Of a stretch of DNA of 64,000 nt, positions 6,316 to 15,983 are shown piece after piece; the stretch's first letter is position 1; each line of letters starts with the position of its first letter. This DNA comes from Variovorax sp. dw_308 (GTDB taxonomy: Bacteria; Pseudomonadota; Gammaproteobacteria; Burkholderiales; Burkholderiaceae_C), in the NCBI RefSeq assembly GCF_019207085.1, contig NZ_JAATOM010000026.1, positions 19,755 to 83,754 on the forward strand. Reading direction: 5' to 3'. Under the pieces are notes generated by a model, which made no database searches, had not been told where the DNA came from, and saw only the letters and a list, made by a program, of their open reading frames with translations. The position numbers were made by a program, and so were the translations under genes.

Positions 6316-8451
6316 ATGCTCACCGCAGCCGAAGATCCCACTCGAAAAGAATTTGCCCAATCCGCATCGGCCACGCTTGCAGCGCTTACGCCGCTCGACC
6401 GCGACCATGCCATCCTCGCTTTCAACAGGCGCGTGCTCGACTGGGCCTACCGGCCCGAAATACCGCTGATCGAGCGCCTGCGCTACCTCTGCATCGTGTC
6501 GTCCAACCTCGACGAGTTCTTCGAAGTCCGCGTCGCGCCGCACCTGATCGCGGCCGATGCCGGCGACCGCAAGGGCAACTACACGGTGGAATCCTTCGAC
6601 GCGTTGGCCACCGCCTCGCACGGACTCGTGGCGCAGCAGTACGCGCTCTACAACGACGAACTGATGCCTGCCTTCGCCGCGCACGGCATCCGCATGATTT
6701 CGCACGGCGAGCGCAACCCCGCGCAACGCAAGTGGGTGCATGAATACTTCGAGCGCGAAGTGCGCCCGCTGCTCATTCCGGTGGGACTCGATCCGGCGCA
6801 TCCCTTCCCGCAGGTGGCCAACAAGTCGCTCAACTTCATCGTGCGCCTCGCGGGCAAGGATGCCTTCGGCCGCGACAACCCGATTGCCATCGTCAAGATA
6901 CCGCGCGTGCTGCCGCGCGTGGTGCGCATGCCGGCCAAGATCTCGGGCGGCCAGAACCTCTGCATGCCCATCTCCAGCATCGTGCGCGCCCATCTGGCCA
7001 GCCTGTTTCCAGGGCGCGAGATGGGCGACTTCTCCCAGTTCCGGGTCACGCGGCATTCCGACCTCGCGGTCGACGAGGAAGACGTGAAGAACCTGCGCAC
7101 CGCGTTGCGGCAGGGCTTGCAGCATCGCCACTTCGGGCAGGCGGTGCGGCTGGAGGTGTCGGCCAGTTGCGCGGAGTCGCTCGCCGGCTTCCTGATGGCG
7201 CAGTTCAACCTGCCGGCGCAGGCGCTGTACCGTGTGCATGGCCCGGTGAACCTCGCGCGCCTCACGCAGTTCATCGACTTGATCGATGCGCCGGCGCTGC
7301 TGTTTCCGGCCTACCAGCCTTCGTATCCCGTGGCGTTGTCGCCGGTGCAACCCATCTTCGAGCAACTGCAGGCTGGCGATGTATTGGTCCACCAGCCCTT
7401 CGAGAGCTTCGACGGCGTGATCGCCTTCCTGCGCGAGGCCGTGTACGACCCGGCCGTGCTCGCCATCAAGCAGACCATCTACCGCACCGGCACCGACTCG
7501 GCGCTGATGGACCTGCTGCGCGAAGCCGTGCGGCGCGGCAAGGAAGTGACCGTGGTCGTGGAGTTGAAGGCGCGCTTCGACGAGGAGGCCAACATCAACT
7601 GGGCCGAGATGCTGGAGTCGATCGGCGCGCAGGTGGTGTACGGCGTGGTCGGGCTCAAGACGCATGCCAAGATGATGCTCATCACGCGCCGCGAGGGAAA
7701 CAAGCTGCGCCGCTACGGCCACCTGGCGACCGGCAACTACAACCCGCGCACCGCGAGGCTCTACACCGACATCAGCCACCTCACGGCCGACCCGCTGCTC
7801 ACCGCGGACATGGAGGCCGTGTTCGTGCACATGGCCGGCCAGAACAAGGTGCCCAAGCTCCATCGCATGTGGCTGGCGCCCTTCGACCTGCACAAGAACA
7901 CGATGGCGCAGATCGATGCGCTCGGCGCGGCCGCGGCCGCCGGCAAGCCGACGCGCCTCGTCGCAAAGATGAATGCGCTGACCGACGAGGCGCTGATCGC
8001 GGCGCTCGTGCGAGCGGGGCAGAAGGGCGTGAAGATCGACCTGATCGTGCGCAGCGCCTGCACCCTGCCGGCGCAGGTGCCGGGCCTGACGGACAACATC
8101 CGCGTGCGCTCGATCATCGGCCGCTTCCTGGAGCATTCGCGCGTCTTCTACTACCGCATCGGCGAGGACGAAAGCCTCTACCTGTCGAGCGCCGACTGGA
8201 TGAACCGCAACATGATGCGGCGCATCGAGATCGCCTGGCCCGTGACCGACCCCGTGCTGCGGCAGCGCATCATCGACGAATGCCTGGTGGCCTACCTTTA
8301 CGACGGGCGCGATGCCTGGGAACTCGAGGCCAACGGCGCCTATCGACGCGTCGACCGCGACCCGCGCGGCACCGAGGGCCATGGCGCGCAGGACGCGCTC
8401 ATGGGCCGCTATGCCTCGCGCGGCCTGAGCCGTGCCGCGGCGCGAGACTGA
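6316..8451 (+). CDS. ppk1: Polyphosphate kinase
   Basis: 711 residues, normal length for Ppk1, which polymerises the gamma-phosphate of ATP into inorganic polyphosphate, reversibly. The N domain starts RRVLDWAYRPEIPLIERLRYL and continues SSNLDEFFEVRV. The autophosphorylated histidine is H450 in LKTHAKMML, and the second catalytic histidine is H607 in FLEHSRVFYY. Their 157-residue spacing equals that of the E. coli pair (435 and 592). The basic YGHLATGNYN stretch follows the first. The Pho boxes at 6237-6269 indicate PhoB control. sixA follows 19 bp later; a T8 run sits in that gap without a good hairpin. Start ATG 6316. Confidence 0.95.
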   Translation: MLTAAEDPTRKEFAQSASATLAALTPLDRDHAILAFNRRVLDWAYRPEIPLIERLRYLCIVSSNLDEFFEVRVAPHLIAADAGDRKGNYTVESFDALATASHGLVAQQYALYNDELMPAFAAHGIRMISHGERNPAQRKWVHEYFEREVRPLLIPVGLDPAHPFPQVANKSLNFIVRLAGKDAFGRDNPIAIVKIPRVLPRVVRMPAKISGGQNLCMPISSIVRAHLASLFPGREMGDFSQFRVTRHSDLAVDEEDVKNLRTALRQGLQHRHFGQAVRLEVSASCAESLAGFLMAQFNLPAQALYRVHGPVNLARLTQFIDLIDAPALLFPAYQPSYPVALSPVQPIFEQLQAGDVLVHQPFESFDGVIAFLREAVYDPAVLAIKQTIYRTGTDSALMDLLREAVRRGKEVTVVVELKARFDEEANINWAEMLESIGAQVVYGVVGLKTHAKMMLITRREGNKLRRYGHLATGNYNPRTARLYTDISHLTADPLLTADMEAVFVHMAGQNKVPKLHRMWLAPFDLHKNTMAQIDALGAAAAAGKPTRLVAKMNALTDEALIAALVRAGQKGVKIDLIVRSACTLPAQVPGLTDNIRVRSIIGRFLEHSRVFYYRIGEDESLYLSSADWMNRNMMRRIEIAWPVTDPVLRQRIIDECLVAYLYDGRDAWELEANGAYRRVDRDPRGTEGHGAQDALMGRYASRGLSRAAARD

Positions 8452-8470
8452 TTTTTTTTCGAGGACACAG

Positions 8471-8932
8471 ATGGATTTGATTTTCTGGCGCCATGCCGAG
8501 GCCGACGACTGGACCGAAGGCTGCGACGACATGCAACGCTCGCTCACCTCGCGCGGCGAGAAGCAGGCCAAGCGCATGGCCGGATGGCTCGACCGCCAGT
8601 TGCCCGAGGGCACCCGCATCATGTCGAGCCCGGCGCGGCGCTGCGAGCAGACTGTGCTGGCGCTGGGCCGCAAGTACAAGCTGCGGGAGGAACTCAGCCC
8701 GGGCACGACGGGCGATGAAGTGTTGGCTGCCGCCGGCTGGCCGAATGGCAAGTCGGTGGTTCTGATCGTCGGGCACCAGCCCTCGCTGGGCCAGTCGATT
8801 GCGCAACTGATCGGCTTGAGCGCGGAGAGTTGCCCCGTGCGCAAGGGCTCCGTCTGGTGGCTCCGCGCCCGTGAGCGCGATGGGGACGTGCAGACGATCG
8901 TGGTCGGGGTGCAGTCGCCCGAACTCCTGTAG
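8471..8932 (+). CDS. sixA: Phosphohistidine phosphatase SixA
   Basis: 153 residues of the histidine-phosphatase (RHG) superfamily. FWRHAEADDW holds the catalytic histidine of the RHx motif, SSPARRCEQTV the conserved arginine region, and LIVGHQPSLG the second catalytic histidine. SixA removes phosphate from phosphohistidine of phosphorelay or PTS proteins. The chosen ATG at 8471 gives MDLIFWRHAEA, the normal N terminus, and has GAGG 7 nt upstream. It lies directly after ppk1, probably in the same transcript. Its stop is one base from the convergent ppx stop, leaving no room for a separate terminator. Confidence 0.85.
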   Translation: MDLIFWRHAEADDWTEGCDDMQRSLTSRGEKQAKRMAGWLDRQLPEGTRIMSSPARRCEQTVLALGRKYKLREELSPGTTGDEVLAAAGWPNGKSVVLIVGHQPSLGQSIAQLIGLSAESCPVRKGSVWWLRARERDGDVQTIVVGVQSPELL

Positions 8933-8933
8933 C

Positions 8934-10454
8934 TCAGCAGCCGCGCAGCGTCACGGCCCAATCGGTCTTCTGCCAGGCGACGACTTCCTCGCGCAGCAAG
9001 TGCGCCGATTGCGGAAACTCTTCTGCCCAGCCGGCGCGCGCCGTGATGCCGAAGGTTCTGCTGGCCGGCGCGGCGAGCTTCAATGCGTCGGCGTGCGGGT
9101 CGCGCCGGGCGTGGCACAGGATCACCGCGAGGCGCAGCGCGAGGAGTTGGCGCGCGAAGACTTCATCGTCCAGGATCAGCCCCAGCTTGCGCAGCTTGCC
9201 CCGATGCCCCAGCACGAGTTGGCCCAGCGCGTGCATCTCGTTGACCGCGAAGCCCGGCGCGTCGGTGTTGTCGAGGATGTAGGCACCGTGCTTGTGATAT
9301 TCACTGTGCGAGATCTGCGTGCCGATCTCGTGCAGTTGCGCGGCCCAGGCCAACTTGCGCAGCGCCCGTCCGGCGCGGCTCGTGGTCTGGCCGCCGCGCG
9401 CCGCGGGGTCGAGCTGCACATAAAGTGCCGCGGCCGCATCGCCGACCCTGCGGGCTTGCGCGGCATCCACCTGGAAGCGCGAAGCCAGCCGCGTGACGGT
9501 ACGGGCACGCAAGTCGGCAACACCTTCGTCCCGCTCCAGCAACTCGTAGAGAACACCGTGCCGCAGCGCGCCTTGGGCGACGTGCATTTCCTCGATGTCG
9601 AGCAGGTCGAACACCGCGCGCAGTACGCTCACGCCGCCGCCGATCACGGCCTTGCGGTCTTCGCGCATGCCTTCCATGCGCAGCCTGTCGGCATTGCCGG
9701 CCTTCAGCAGCCGGTCGACCAGCCAGGCGAGGCCAGTGCGGGTCACCAGGCCCGGCGGCGCCACGCCCGCCACCGCCAGCACATCACCCACGGCACCGAT
9801 GGTGCCTGAAGCGCCATAGGCTTCGTCCCATCGGTCGCGGGCGTAGAGCGACAGTGCTTCGTCGAGCACGGCAGTGGCGGCGATCTGCGCGGCGCGGAAT
9901 GCCGCCGGCGTGAACTGGCCCTTCTCGAAATACTTCATCGACCAGGCAACGCTGCCGACCCGGTAGGACTCCATGATGTCGGCTTGCAGCGCCCGGCCCA
10001 GGATCATTTCGGTCGAGCGGCCGCCGATGTCGACCACCAGTCGGCGTTCCTGCTCGGACGCGTCGGTCTGCGGCAGCATGTGCGCCACACCCTGGTAGAT
10101 CAGCCGCGCCTCTTCACGCCCCGGTATCACGTCGATGCCGAAGCCCAGGATGGTGCGCGCGCGCAGCAGGAACTCGTCGCGGTTGCGCGCCTCGCGCAAG
10201 GTCTGCGTGGCCACGGCGCGGACCTGCGAACCCCTGAAACCAGCCAGGCGCTCGCCAAAACGCGCCAAGGCGTCCCAGCCGCGCTGCATGGCATCGGGCG
10301 TGAGGTTGCGTGCGCTGTCGAGGCCGTTGCCCTGGCGCACGGTCTCTTTCAAATATTCGGTGCGGTGGATTTGGCCGTGATCCAACTGGCCGATCTCAAG
10401 GCGGAAGCTGTTGGAGCCGAGGTCGACTGCGGCCAGACGGGTGCCGTTTTGCAT
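8934..10454 (-). CDS. ppx: Exopolyphosphatase (Ppx/GppA family)
   Basis: 506 residues. The ASKHA-type ATPase fold is shown by AAVDLGSNSFRLEI (phosphate 1 loop), RAVATQTLREARNRDEF and VVDIGGRSTEMILG (phosphate 2 loop), followed by a helical C-terminal HD-like region (LHEIGTQISHSEYHKHGAYI). Ppx hydrolyses terminal phosphates of polyphosphate and so opposes Ppk1; a GppA (pppGpp phosphatase) role cannot be excluded from sequence alone. Start ATG at 10454 (MQNGTRLAAVD) gives the standard N terminus. It is divergent from pstS, with a Pho-box-like repeat facing each way in the gap. Confidence 0.9.
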   Translation of the reverse strand: MQNGTRLAAVDLGSNSFRLEIGQLDHGQIHRTEYLKETVRQGNGLDSARNLTPDAMQRGWDALARFGERLAGFRGSQVRAVATQTLREARNRDEFLLRARTILGFGIDVIPGREEARLIYQGVAHMLPQTDASEQERRLVVDIGGRSTEMILGRALQADIMESYRVGSVAWSMKYFEKGQFTPAAFRAAQIAATAVLDEALSLYARDRWDEAYGASGTIGAVGDVLAVAGVAPPGLVTRTGLAWLVDRLLKAGNADRLRMEGMREDRKAVIGGGVSVLRAVFDLLDIEEMHVAQGALRHGVLYELLERDEGVADLRARTVTRLASRFQVDAAQARRVGDAAAALYVQLDPAARGGQTTSRAGRALRKLAWAAQLHEIGTQISHSEYHKHGAYILDNTDAPGFAVNEMHALGQLVLGHRGKLRKLGLILDDEVFARQLLALRLAVILCHARRDPHADALKLAAPASRTFGITARAGWAEEFPQSAHLLREEVVAWQKTDWAVTLRGC

Positions 10455-10547
10455 TGGATGTGTGTGGCTGGTGGGCTTCGATGGTAAGCCCGGGTGAAAT
10501 CCGGGTTGCCGAATCTGCATTCGGCTCCCGATCCCGCATTCTCATGG

Positions 10548-10569
10548 ATCACATGACAGCTCTGTGACA
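10548..10569 (-). promoter_or_regulatory. Pho-box-like repeat facing ppx
   Basis: On the minus strand two 11-bp units, TGTCACAGAGC and TGTCATGTGAT, lie end to end, matching the PhoB half-site GTCA core and spacing. The block is about 95 bp before the ppx start codon. Confidence 0.6.
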
Positions 10570-10581
10570 CGCCGCCAACGA

Positions 10582-10603
10582 TGTCATATGGCTGTCACAC
10601 AAG
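10582..10603 (+). promoter_or_regulatory. Pho box of pstS
   Basis: Two 11-bp units, TGTCATATGGC and TGTCACACAAG, match the PhoB consensus closely. They lie about 60 bp before the pstS start, the usual place for PhoB activation of the pst operon. Confidence 0.8.
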
Positions 10604-10662
10604 CTTTCTAGAGTCCCGGCAAGCCCTGAATAAGGGTTTGCATCTACTCCTAAGGAAGCTTC

Positions 10663-11709
10663 ATGAAAACGACGATCCAATTCGCAACTGCCGGCCTCGT
10701 GGTTGCGGCTTTTGCCTCTGTTCCCGCCTTCGCCCAGAACGTTACCGGCGCCGGCGCCAGCTTCCCCGCACCGCTGTATTCCAAGTGGGCCAGCGACTTC
10801 AACAAGGCCACAGGCACGCAAGTCAACTACCAGTCAGTCGGCTCGGGCGCCGGCATCAAGCAGATCGAGGCCAAGACGGTCGACTTCGGCGCATCGGACA
10901 TGCCGCTCACCGACGACGAACTCAAGGCCAAGGGCCTGATGCAGTTTCCCACCGTCATCGGCGGCGTGATCCCGGTGGTCAACATCGCCGGCGTCAAGCC
11001 GGGTGACCTCAAGCTCAACGGCACCGTGCTGGCCGACATCTACCTCGGCAAGATCACCAAGTGGAGCGATCCCGCCATCAAGGCGCTGAACGGTTCGCTC
11101 GCCTTGCCCGACGCCGCCATCGCCCCGGTTCGCCGCGCCGACGGTTCGGGCACCAGCTTCCTCTTCACCAACTACCTGAGCAAGGTCAACGCCGACTGGA
11201 AGAGCAAGGTAGGCGAAGGCACGGCGGTCAACTGGCCTGTGGGCACCGGCGGCAAGGGCAACGAGGGCGTGGCCCAGTTCGTCAAGCAGTTGCCCAACTC
11301 GATCGGCTATGTCGAGTACGCCTATGTGAAGCAGAACAAGATGGTCTACGCGCAGATGCAGAACGCGGCCGGCACCATGGTCACGCCCGATGACAGCGCC
11401 TTCAAGGCGGCAGCGGCCAACGCCGACTGGAACAAGACCTTCTACCAGGTGCTGACCAACCAGCAAGGCAAGGACGCCTGGCCGATCACCGGCGCCACCT
11501 TCATCCTGATGCAGAAGGTGCAGGAAAAGCCGGCCAACGGGACCAGCGTGCTGCGCTTCTTCGACTGGGCCTTCAAGAGCGGCGACAAGACGGCCGACGA
11601 CCTCGACTACGTGCCGATGCCCGACGGCGTGAAGACGGCGATCACCAAGGCCTGGGGCGAGGTCAAGGACGCATCGGGCAAGCCCGTCGCGCCTGCGCTG
11701 GTCAAGTAA
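10663..11709 (+). CDS. pstS: Phosphate ABC transporter, periplasmic phosphate-binding protein
   Basis: 348 residues with a classical signal peptide ending AFAQN near residue 26. The mature part begins VTGAGASFPAPLYSKWA and has the phosphate-binding segments SVGSGAGIKQIEAKTVDFGASD and RADGSGTSFLFTNYL. PstS captures phosphate in the periplasm for PstCA-PstB. An AAGGAAG ribosome site sits just upstream of the ATG. The Pho box at 10582-10603 makes it the first gene of a PhoB-controlled operon pstSCAB-phoU-phoB-phoR. Confidence 0.97.
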   Translation: MKTTIQFATAGLVVAAFASVPAFAQNVTGAGASFPAPLYSKWASDFNKATGTQVNYQSVGSGAGIKQIEAKTVDFGASDMPLTDDELKAKGLMQFPTVIGGVIPVVNIAGVKPGDLKLNGTVLADIYLGKITKWSDPAIKALNGSLALPDAAIAPVRRADGSGTSFLFTNYLSKVNADWKSKVGEGTAVNWPVGTGGKGNEGVAQFVKQLPNSIGYVEYAYVKQNKMVYAQMQNAAGTMVTPDDSAFKAAAANADWNKTFYQVLTNQQGKDAWPITGATFILMQKVQEKPANGTSVLRFFDWAFKSGDKTADDLDYVPMPDGVKTAITKAWGEVKDASGKPVAPALVK

Positions 11710-11724
11710 GTCGGAGCGGCGCGT

Positions 11725-12801
11725 GTGAGCAGCACACCGTTGGAGCGCGCGCCGACCACGTCACTGTCGGAGTCATCCTTGTCATCCACATTTCCTGCCA
11801 ACGCCCGCGCGCTTGACCTTGCGGCCGAACGTGCGACGCTCACGCCGCCGCCCGCCAAGCGCCCGCGCACCGGTGCGTTGACCGACCGGTTGTTCGGCTG
11901 GGCCGCGAAGGGCGCCGCGCTGCTGACGCTGGCGCTGCTGTTCGGCATCCTGCTGTCGCTGCTGGCCGGCGCCTGGCCCGCCATTTCGAAGTACGGCCTC
12001 GGCTTCCTGACCAGCACGGTCTGGGACCCGGTGCAGGACGAGTACGGCGGCCTCGTGATGATCTACGGCACGCTGGCCACTTCGGCGATCGCGCTGGTGA
12101 TCGCCGTGCCGGTGAGCTTCGGCATTGCGCTGTTCCTCACCGAGCTGTCGCCGGCCTGGCTGAAGCGCCCGCTGGGCACGGCCATCGAGTTGCTTGCCGC
12201 AGTGCCTTCCATCGTCTACGGCATGTGGGGCCTGCTGGTGTTCGGGCCGATCCTCAGCGCCTACGTACAGCAACCCTTGCAACAGTTGCTTGGCGGCGTG
12301 CCGTACCTCGGTGCGCTGGTGTCCGGTCCGCCGGTGGGCATCGGCATCCTCTCGGCCGGCATCATCCTGGCCATCATGATCATCCCGTTCATCGCCTCGG
12401 TGATGCGCGACGTGTTCGAGGTGACGCCGCCGCTCCTGAAGGAGTCGGCCTATGGGCTCGGCTCGACCACCTGGGAGGTCGTCTCCAAGGTGGTGCTGCC
12501 GTACACCAAGGCGGGTGTCGTCGGCGGCATCATGCTCGGCCTCGGCCGCGCACTGGGCGAGACCATGGCGGTGACCTTCGTGATCGGCAACACCAACCAG
12601 CTCAACTCGCTGTCGGTCTTCGAGGCGGCGAACAGCATTACCTCGGCACTGGCCAACGAGTTTGCCGAAGCCGGCGCCGGCATGCACCAGGCGGCGTTGA
12701 TGTACCTCGGCCTCGTGCTGTTCTTCATCACCTTCGTGGTGCTGTCGCTGTCGAAGCTGCTGCTGCAGCGCATGCAGAAGAGTGAAGGGAAGAAGGCATG
12801 A
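11725..12801 (+). CDS. pstC: Phosphate ABC transporter permease PstC
   Basis: 358 residues; inner-membrane permease with several hydrophobic helices. The permease loop with TTWEVVSKVVLPYTKAGVVGG and GLGRALGETMAV is the ABC-importer EAA-type contact to the ATPase. The first about 55 residues are a Pro/Ala-rich cytoplasmic extension. The start used here is a GTG at 11725, 15 bp after pstS; shorter starts within the extension remain possible. The stop overlaps the pstA start by 4 bp (ATGA), indicating translational coupling. Confidence 0.93.
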   Translation: MSSTPLERAPTTSLSESSLSSTFPANARALDLAAERATLTPPPAKRPRTGALTDRLFGWAAKGAALLTLALLFGILLSLLAGAWPAISKYGLGFLTSTVWDPVQDEYGGLVMIYGTLATSAIALVIAVPVSFGIALFLTELSPAWLKRPLGTAIELLAAVPSIVYGMWGLLVFGPILSAYVQQPLQQLLGGVPYLGALVSGPPVGIGILSAGIILAIMIIPFIASVMRDVFEVTPPLLKESAYGLGSTTWEVVSKVVLPYTKAGVVGGIMLGLGRALGETMAVTFVIGNTNQLNSLSVFEAANSITSALANEFAEAGAGMHQAALMYLGLVLFFITFVVLSLSKLLLQRMQKSEGKKA

Positions 12802-13682
12802 CGACTGCCGAGAAACTGTTGGCCGCCAAGGCGCTCAACGAAACGCGCGCGGCAAAGTTCGCGACCCGCAAGCTCGTCAACCAGATCGCGCTCACGCTGT
12901 CATTGGCGGCCATGGCATTCGGCGTGTTCTGGCTCGTGTGGATCCTCTGGGAAACGCTGCGCCAGGGCATCGGGGGCCTGGCGATCGCCACTTTCACGGA
13001 GATGACGCCGCCGCCGAACGAGGCTGGCGGTATCGCCAACGCGATCTTCGGCTCGCTGGTGATGGTGGCCATGGCCACCTTCGTCGGCACGCCGATCGGC
13101 ATCATGGCCGGCATCTACCTCGCGGAGTACAACCCGAAGGGCTGGCTGTCGAGCGTGACGCGCTTCGTCAACGACATCCTGCTGTCGGCGCCATCGATCG
13201 TGATCGGCTTGTTCGTCTATGCGGTGGTGGTGGCGTACTTCAAGACCTTCTCGGGCCTGGCGGGTGCACTGGCGCTGGCGCTGATCGTGATCCCGGTGGT
13301 GATCCGCACCACCGAGAACATGCTGCAACTCGTGCCGCCGGGACTGCGTGAGGCGGCCTATGCGCTCGGCACGCCGAAGTGGAAGGTCATCATCAGCATC
13401 ACGCTGCGCGCGGCACGCGCCGGCGTCGTCACCGGCATCCTGCTGGCCGTGGCCCGCATCGCCGGCGAAACGGCGCCGTTGCTGTTCACGGCGCTGAACA
13501 ACCAGTTCTGGACCGCCGACATCTCGCAGCCGATGGCCAGCCTGCCAGTGACCATCTTCAAGTTCGCGATGAGCCCGTACGAGAACTGGCAGCAACTGGC
13601 CTGGGCCGGCGTGTTCCTGATCACGGTCGCGGTGCTCGGCCTCAACATCCTCGCGCGAGTCCTCACGCGCAACAAGCTTTGA
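12798..13682 (+). CDS. pstA: Phosphate ABC transporter permease PstA
   Basis: 294 residues; second membrane subunit of the Pst importer. It shows NAIFGSLVMVAMATFVGTPIG, the EAA loop with ALGTPKWKVIISITLRAARAG, and VARIAGETAPLLFTAL, all typical of PstA. Translation is coupled to pstC by a 4-bp overlap, and pstB follows 8 bp downstream. Confidence 0.95.
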   Translation: MTTAEKLLAAKALNETRAAKFATRKLVNQIALTLSLAAMAFGVFWLVWILWETLRQGIGGLAIATFTEMTPPPNEAGGIANAIFGSLVMVAMATFVGTPIGIMAGIYLAEYNPKGWLSSVTRFVNDILLSAPSIVIGLFVYAVVVAYFKTFSGLAGALALALIVIPVVIRTTENMLQLVPPGLREAAYALGTPKWKVIISITLRAARAGVVTGILLAVARIAGETAPLLFTALNNQFWTADISQPMASLPVTIFKFAMSPYENWQQLAWAGVFLITVAVLGLNILARVLTRNKL

Positions 13683-13690
13683 AAGACAAC

Positions 13691-14470
13691 ATGTCCGCCA
13701 CACTCGCGCAACCCGCGCGCTCCAAGATCTCGGTCAAGGACCTGAACTTCTATTACGGCAAGTTCCACGCGCTCAAGGGCATCAACCTCGAGATCCCGGA
13801 GAACAAGGTCACGGCCTTCATCGGCCCGTCGGGCTGCGGCAAGTCGACCTTGCTGCGCACCTTCAACCGCATGTTCGAGCTATACCCCGAGCAGCGCGCC
13901 GAAGGCACGATCGCGCTCGACGGCGAGAACCTGCTCACCAGCAAGCAGGACGTGGCGCTGATCCGCGCCAAGGTCGGCATGGTGTTCCAGAAGCCGACGC
14001 CATTCCCGATGTCGATCTACGACAACATCGCGTTCGGCGTGAAGCTGTTCGAGAACCTCAGTGCCAGCGACATGGACGACCGCGTCGAGTGGGCCCTCAA
14101 GAAGGCCGCGCTGTGGACCGAAGTGCGCGACAAGCTGCAGCAGAGCGGCTCCGGGCTCTCTGGCGGCCAGCAGCAGCGCCTGTGCATCGCACGCGGCATC
14201 GCGATCAAGCCCGAAGTACTATTGCTCGACGAGCCATGCTCCGCGCTCGACCCGATCTCCACCGCAAAGATCGAGGAGCTCATCGCCGAACTGAAGAGCG
14301 AATACACGGTAGTCATCGTGACTCACAACATGCAGCAGGCGGCGCGTTGCAGCGACTACACGGCGTACATGTACCTGGGCGACCTGATCGAGTTTGGCGC
14401 GACGGAGCAGATGTTCTTCAAGCCGAAGCGCAAGGAAACCGAGGACTACATCACCGGCAGGTTTGGTTAA
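13691..14470 (+). CDS. pstB: Phosphate ABC transporter ATP-binding protein
   Basis: 259 residues. Walker A is GPSGCGKST, the signature is LSGGQQQRLCIARG, Walker B is EVLLLDEPCSALD, and the switch histidine is in VIVTHNMQQA. RTFNRMFELYPEQRAEG is characteristic of PstB. Start ATG at 13691 (MSATLAQPARSK); longer in-frame sequence upstream overlaps pstA and is not needed. PstB drives phosphate uptake and, with PhoU, signals to PhoR. Confidence 0.96.
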   Translation: MSATLAQPARSKISVKDLNFYYGKFHALKGINLEIPENKVTAFIGPSGCGKSTLLRTFNRMFELYPEQRAEGTIALDGENLLTSKQDVALIRAKVGMVFQKPTPFPMSIYDNIAFGVKLFENLSASDMDDRVEWALKKAALWTEVRDKLQQSGSGLSGGQQQRLCIARGIAIKPEVLLLDEPCSALDPISTAKIEELIAELKSEYTVVIVTHNMQQAARCSDYTAYMYLGDLIEFGATEQMFFKPKRKETEDYITGRFG

Positions 14471-14479
14471 GGACACCAC

Positions 14480-15181
14480 ATGACTGAAAAACACCTCTCC
14501 AGCCAGTTCGACAGCGAACTCAACGGCGTCTCGTCGCGCGTGATGGAACTCGGCGGCATGGTCGAGTCGCAGATCCACAAGGCCGTCTACGCGTTGTCGC
14601 AGTTCGATGCCGACGCCGCCGACCGTGTGATGGAAACCGAGCACCGCGTCAATGCGATGGAGATGGAGATCGACCGCGACCTGTCGTCCATCATCGCGCG
14701 CCGCCAGCCGACCGCGCGCGACCTGCGCCTCTTGATCGCCATCTCCAAGACCACGGCCAACCTCGAGCGCGTCGGCGACGAGGCCAACAAGATCGCGCGC
14801 ATGGTCAAGTCGATCATCGAGAGCGGTTCCGCCCGCACGCTGCCGTCGACCGAGATCCGCATCGCGGCCGACCTGGCCTCGGGCCTGCTGCGCAAGGCGC
14901 TCGATGCCTTCGCGCGGCTCGACACCGCGGCGGCCCTGTCGATCCTCAAGGAAGACGACCTGATCGACCAGGAGTTCGACGGCTTCGTGCGCAAGCTGGT
15001 CACCTACATGATGGAAGACCCGCGCACCATCTCCGCGAGCCTCGACCTTCTGTTCCTGGCCAAGGCCATCGAGCGCATCGGCGACCATGCCAAGAACATT
15101 GCCGAATTCATCATCTACATCGTCAAGGGCGAGGATGTGCGGCACACTTCGATGGAAGAGATCGAGTCGGCACTGCAGTGA
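14480..15181 (+). CDS. phoU: Phosphate signalling regulator PhoU
   Basis: 233 residues; two PhoU repeats of three-helix bundles with the metal-binding E/D-x-x-D stretches (ERVGDEANKIARM near residue 95 and ERIGDHAKNIAEF near 200). PhoU links the Pst transporter to PhoR and keeps the Pho response off when phosphate is plentiful. It is 9 bp after pstB and in the same operon. Confidence 0.95.
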   Translation: MTEKHLSSQFDSELNGVSSRVMELGGMVESQIHKAVYALSQFDADAADRVMETEHRVNAMEMEIDRDLSSIIARRQPTARDLRLLIAISKTTANLERVGDEANKIARMVKSIIESGSARTLPSTEIRIAADLASGLLRKALDAFARLDTAAALSILKEDDLIDQEFDGFVRKLVTYMMEDPRTISASLDLLFLAKAIERIGDHAKNIAEFIIYIVKGEDVRHTSMEEIESALQ

Positions 15182-15185
15182 ATAC

Positions 15186-15209
15186 GGACCGGACTTTGCG
15201 TCCGGTTCC
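15186..15209 (+). other. Intercistronic hairpin phoU-phoB
   Basis: ACCGGAC-TTTGC-GTCCGGT forms a 7-bp stem with a 5-nt loop in the 55-bp gap before phoB. No T-run follows, so it is more likely an RNA stability or processing element than a terminator. Confidence 0.45.
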
Positions 15210-15236
15210 CGCCCCCGATCTCATGACCCCAAACAC

Positions 15237-15929
<693 letters not shown>

Positions 15930-15983
15930 CCGCCCGCGGTGATACAGCCTTCCCGCGCAGCCTGGCGCGGATAATCTCCCGAC

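Noticed and set aside
8452..8460. T8 run after ppk1 as terminator
   Set aside because: No stable stem immediately precedes it, and sixA begins 19 bp later with a good ribosome site.
6262..9117. 951-residue open frame on the minus strand opposite ppk1
   Set aside because: It is the antisense shadow of ppk1 and sixA in high-GC DNA: Arg/His/Gly-rich, no domain, no ribosome site.
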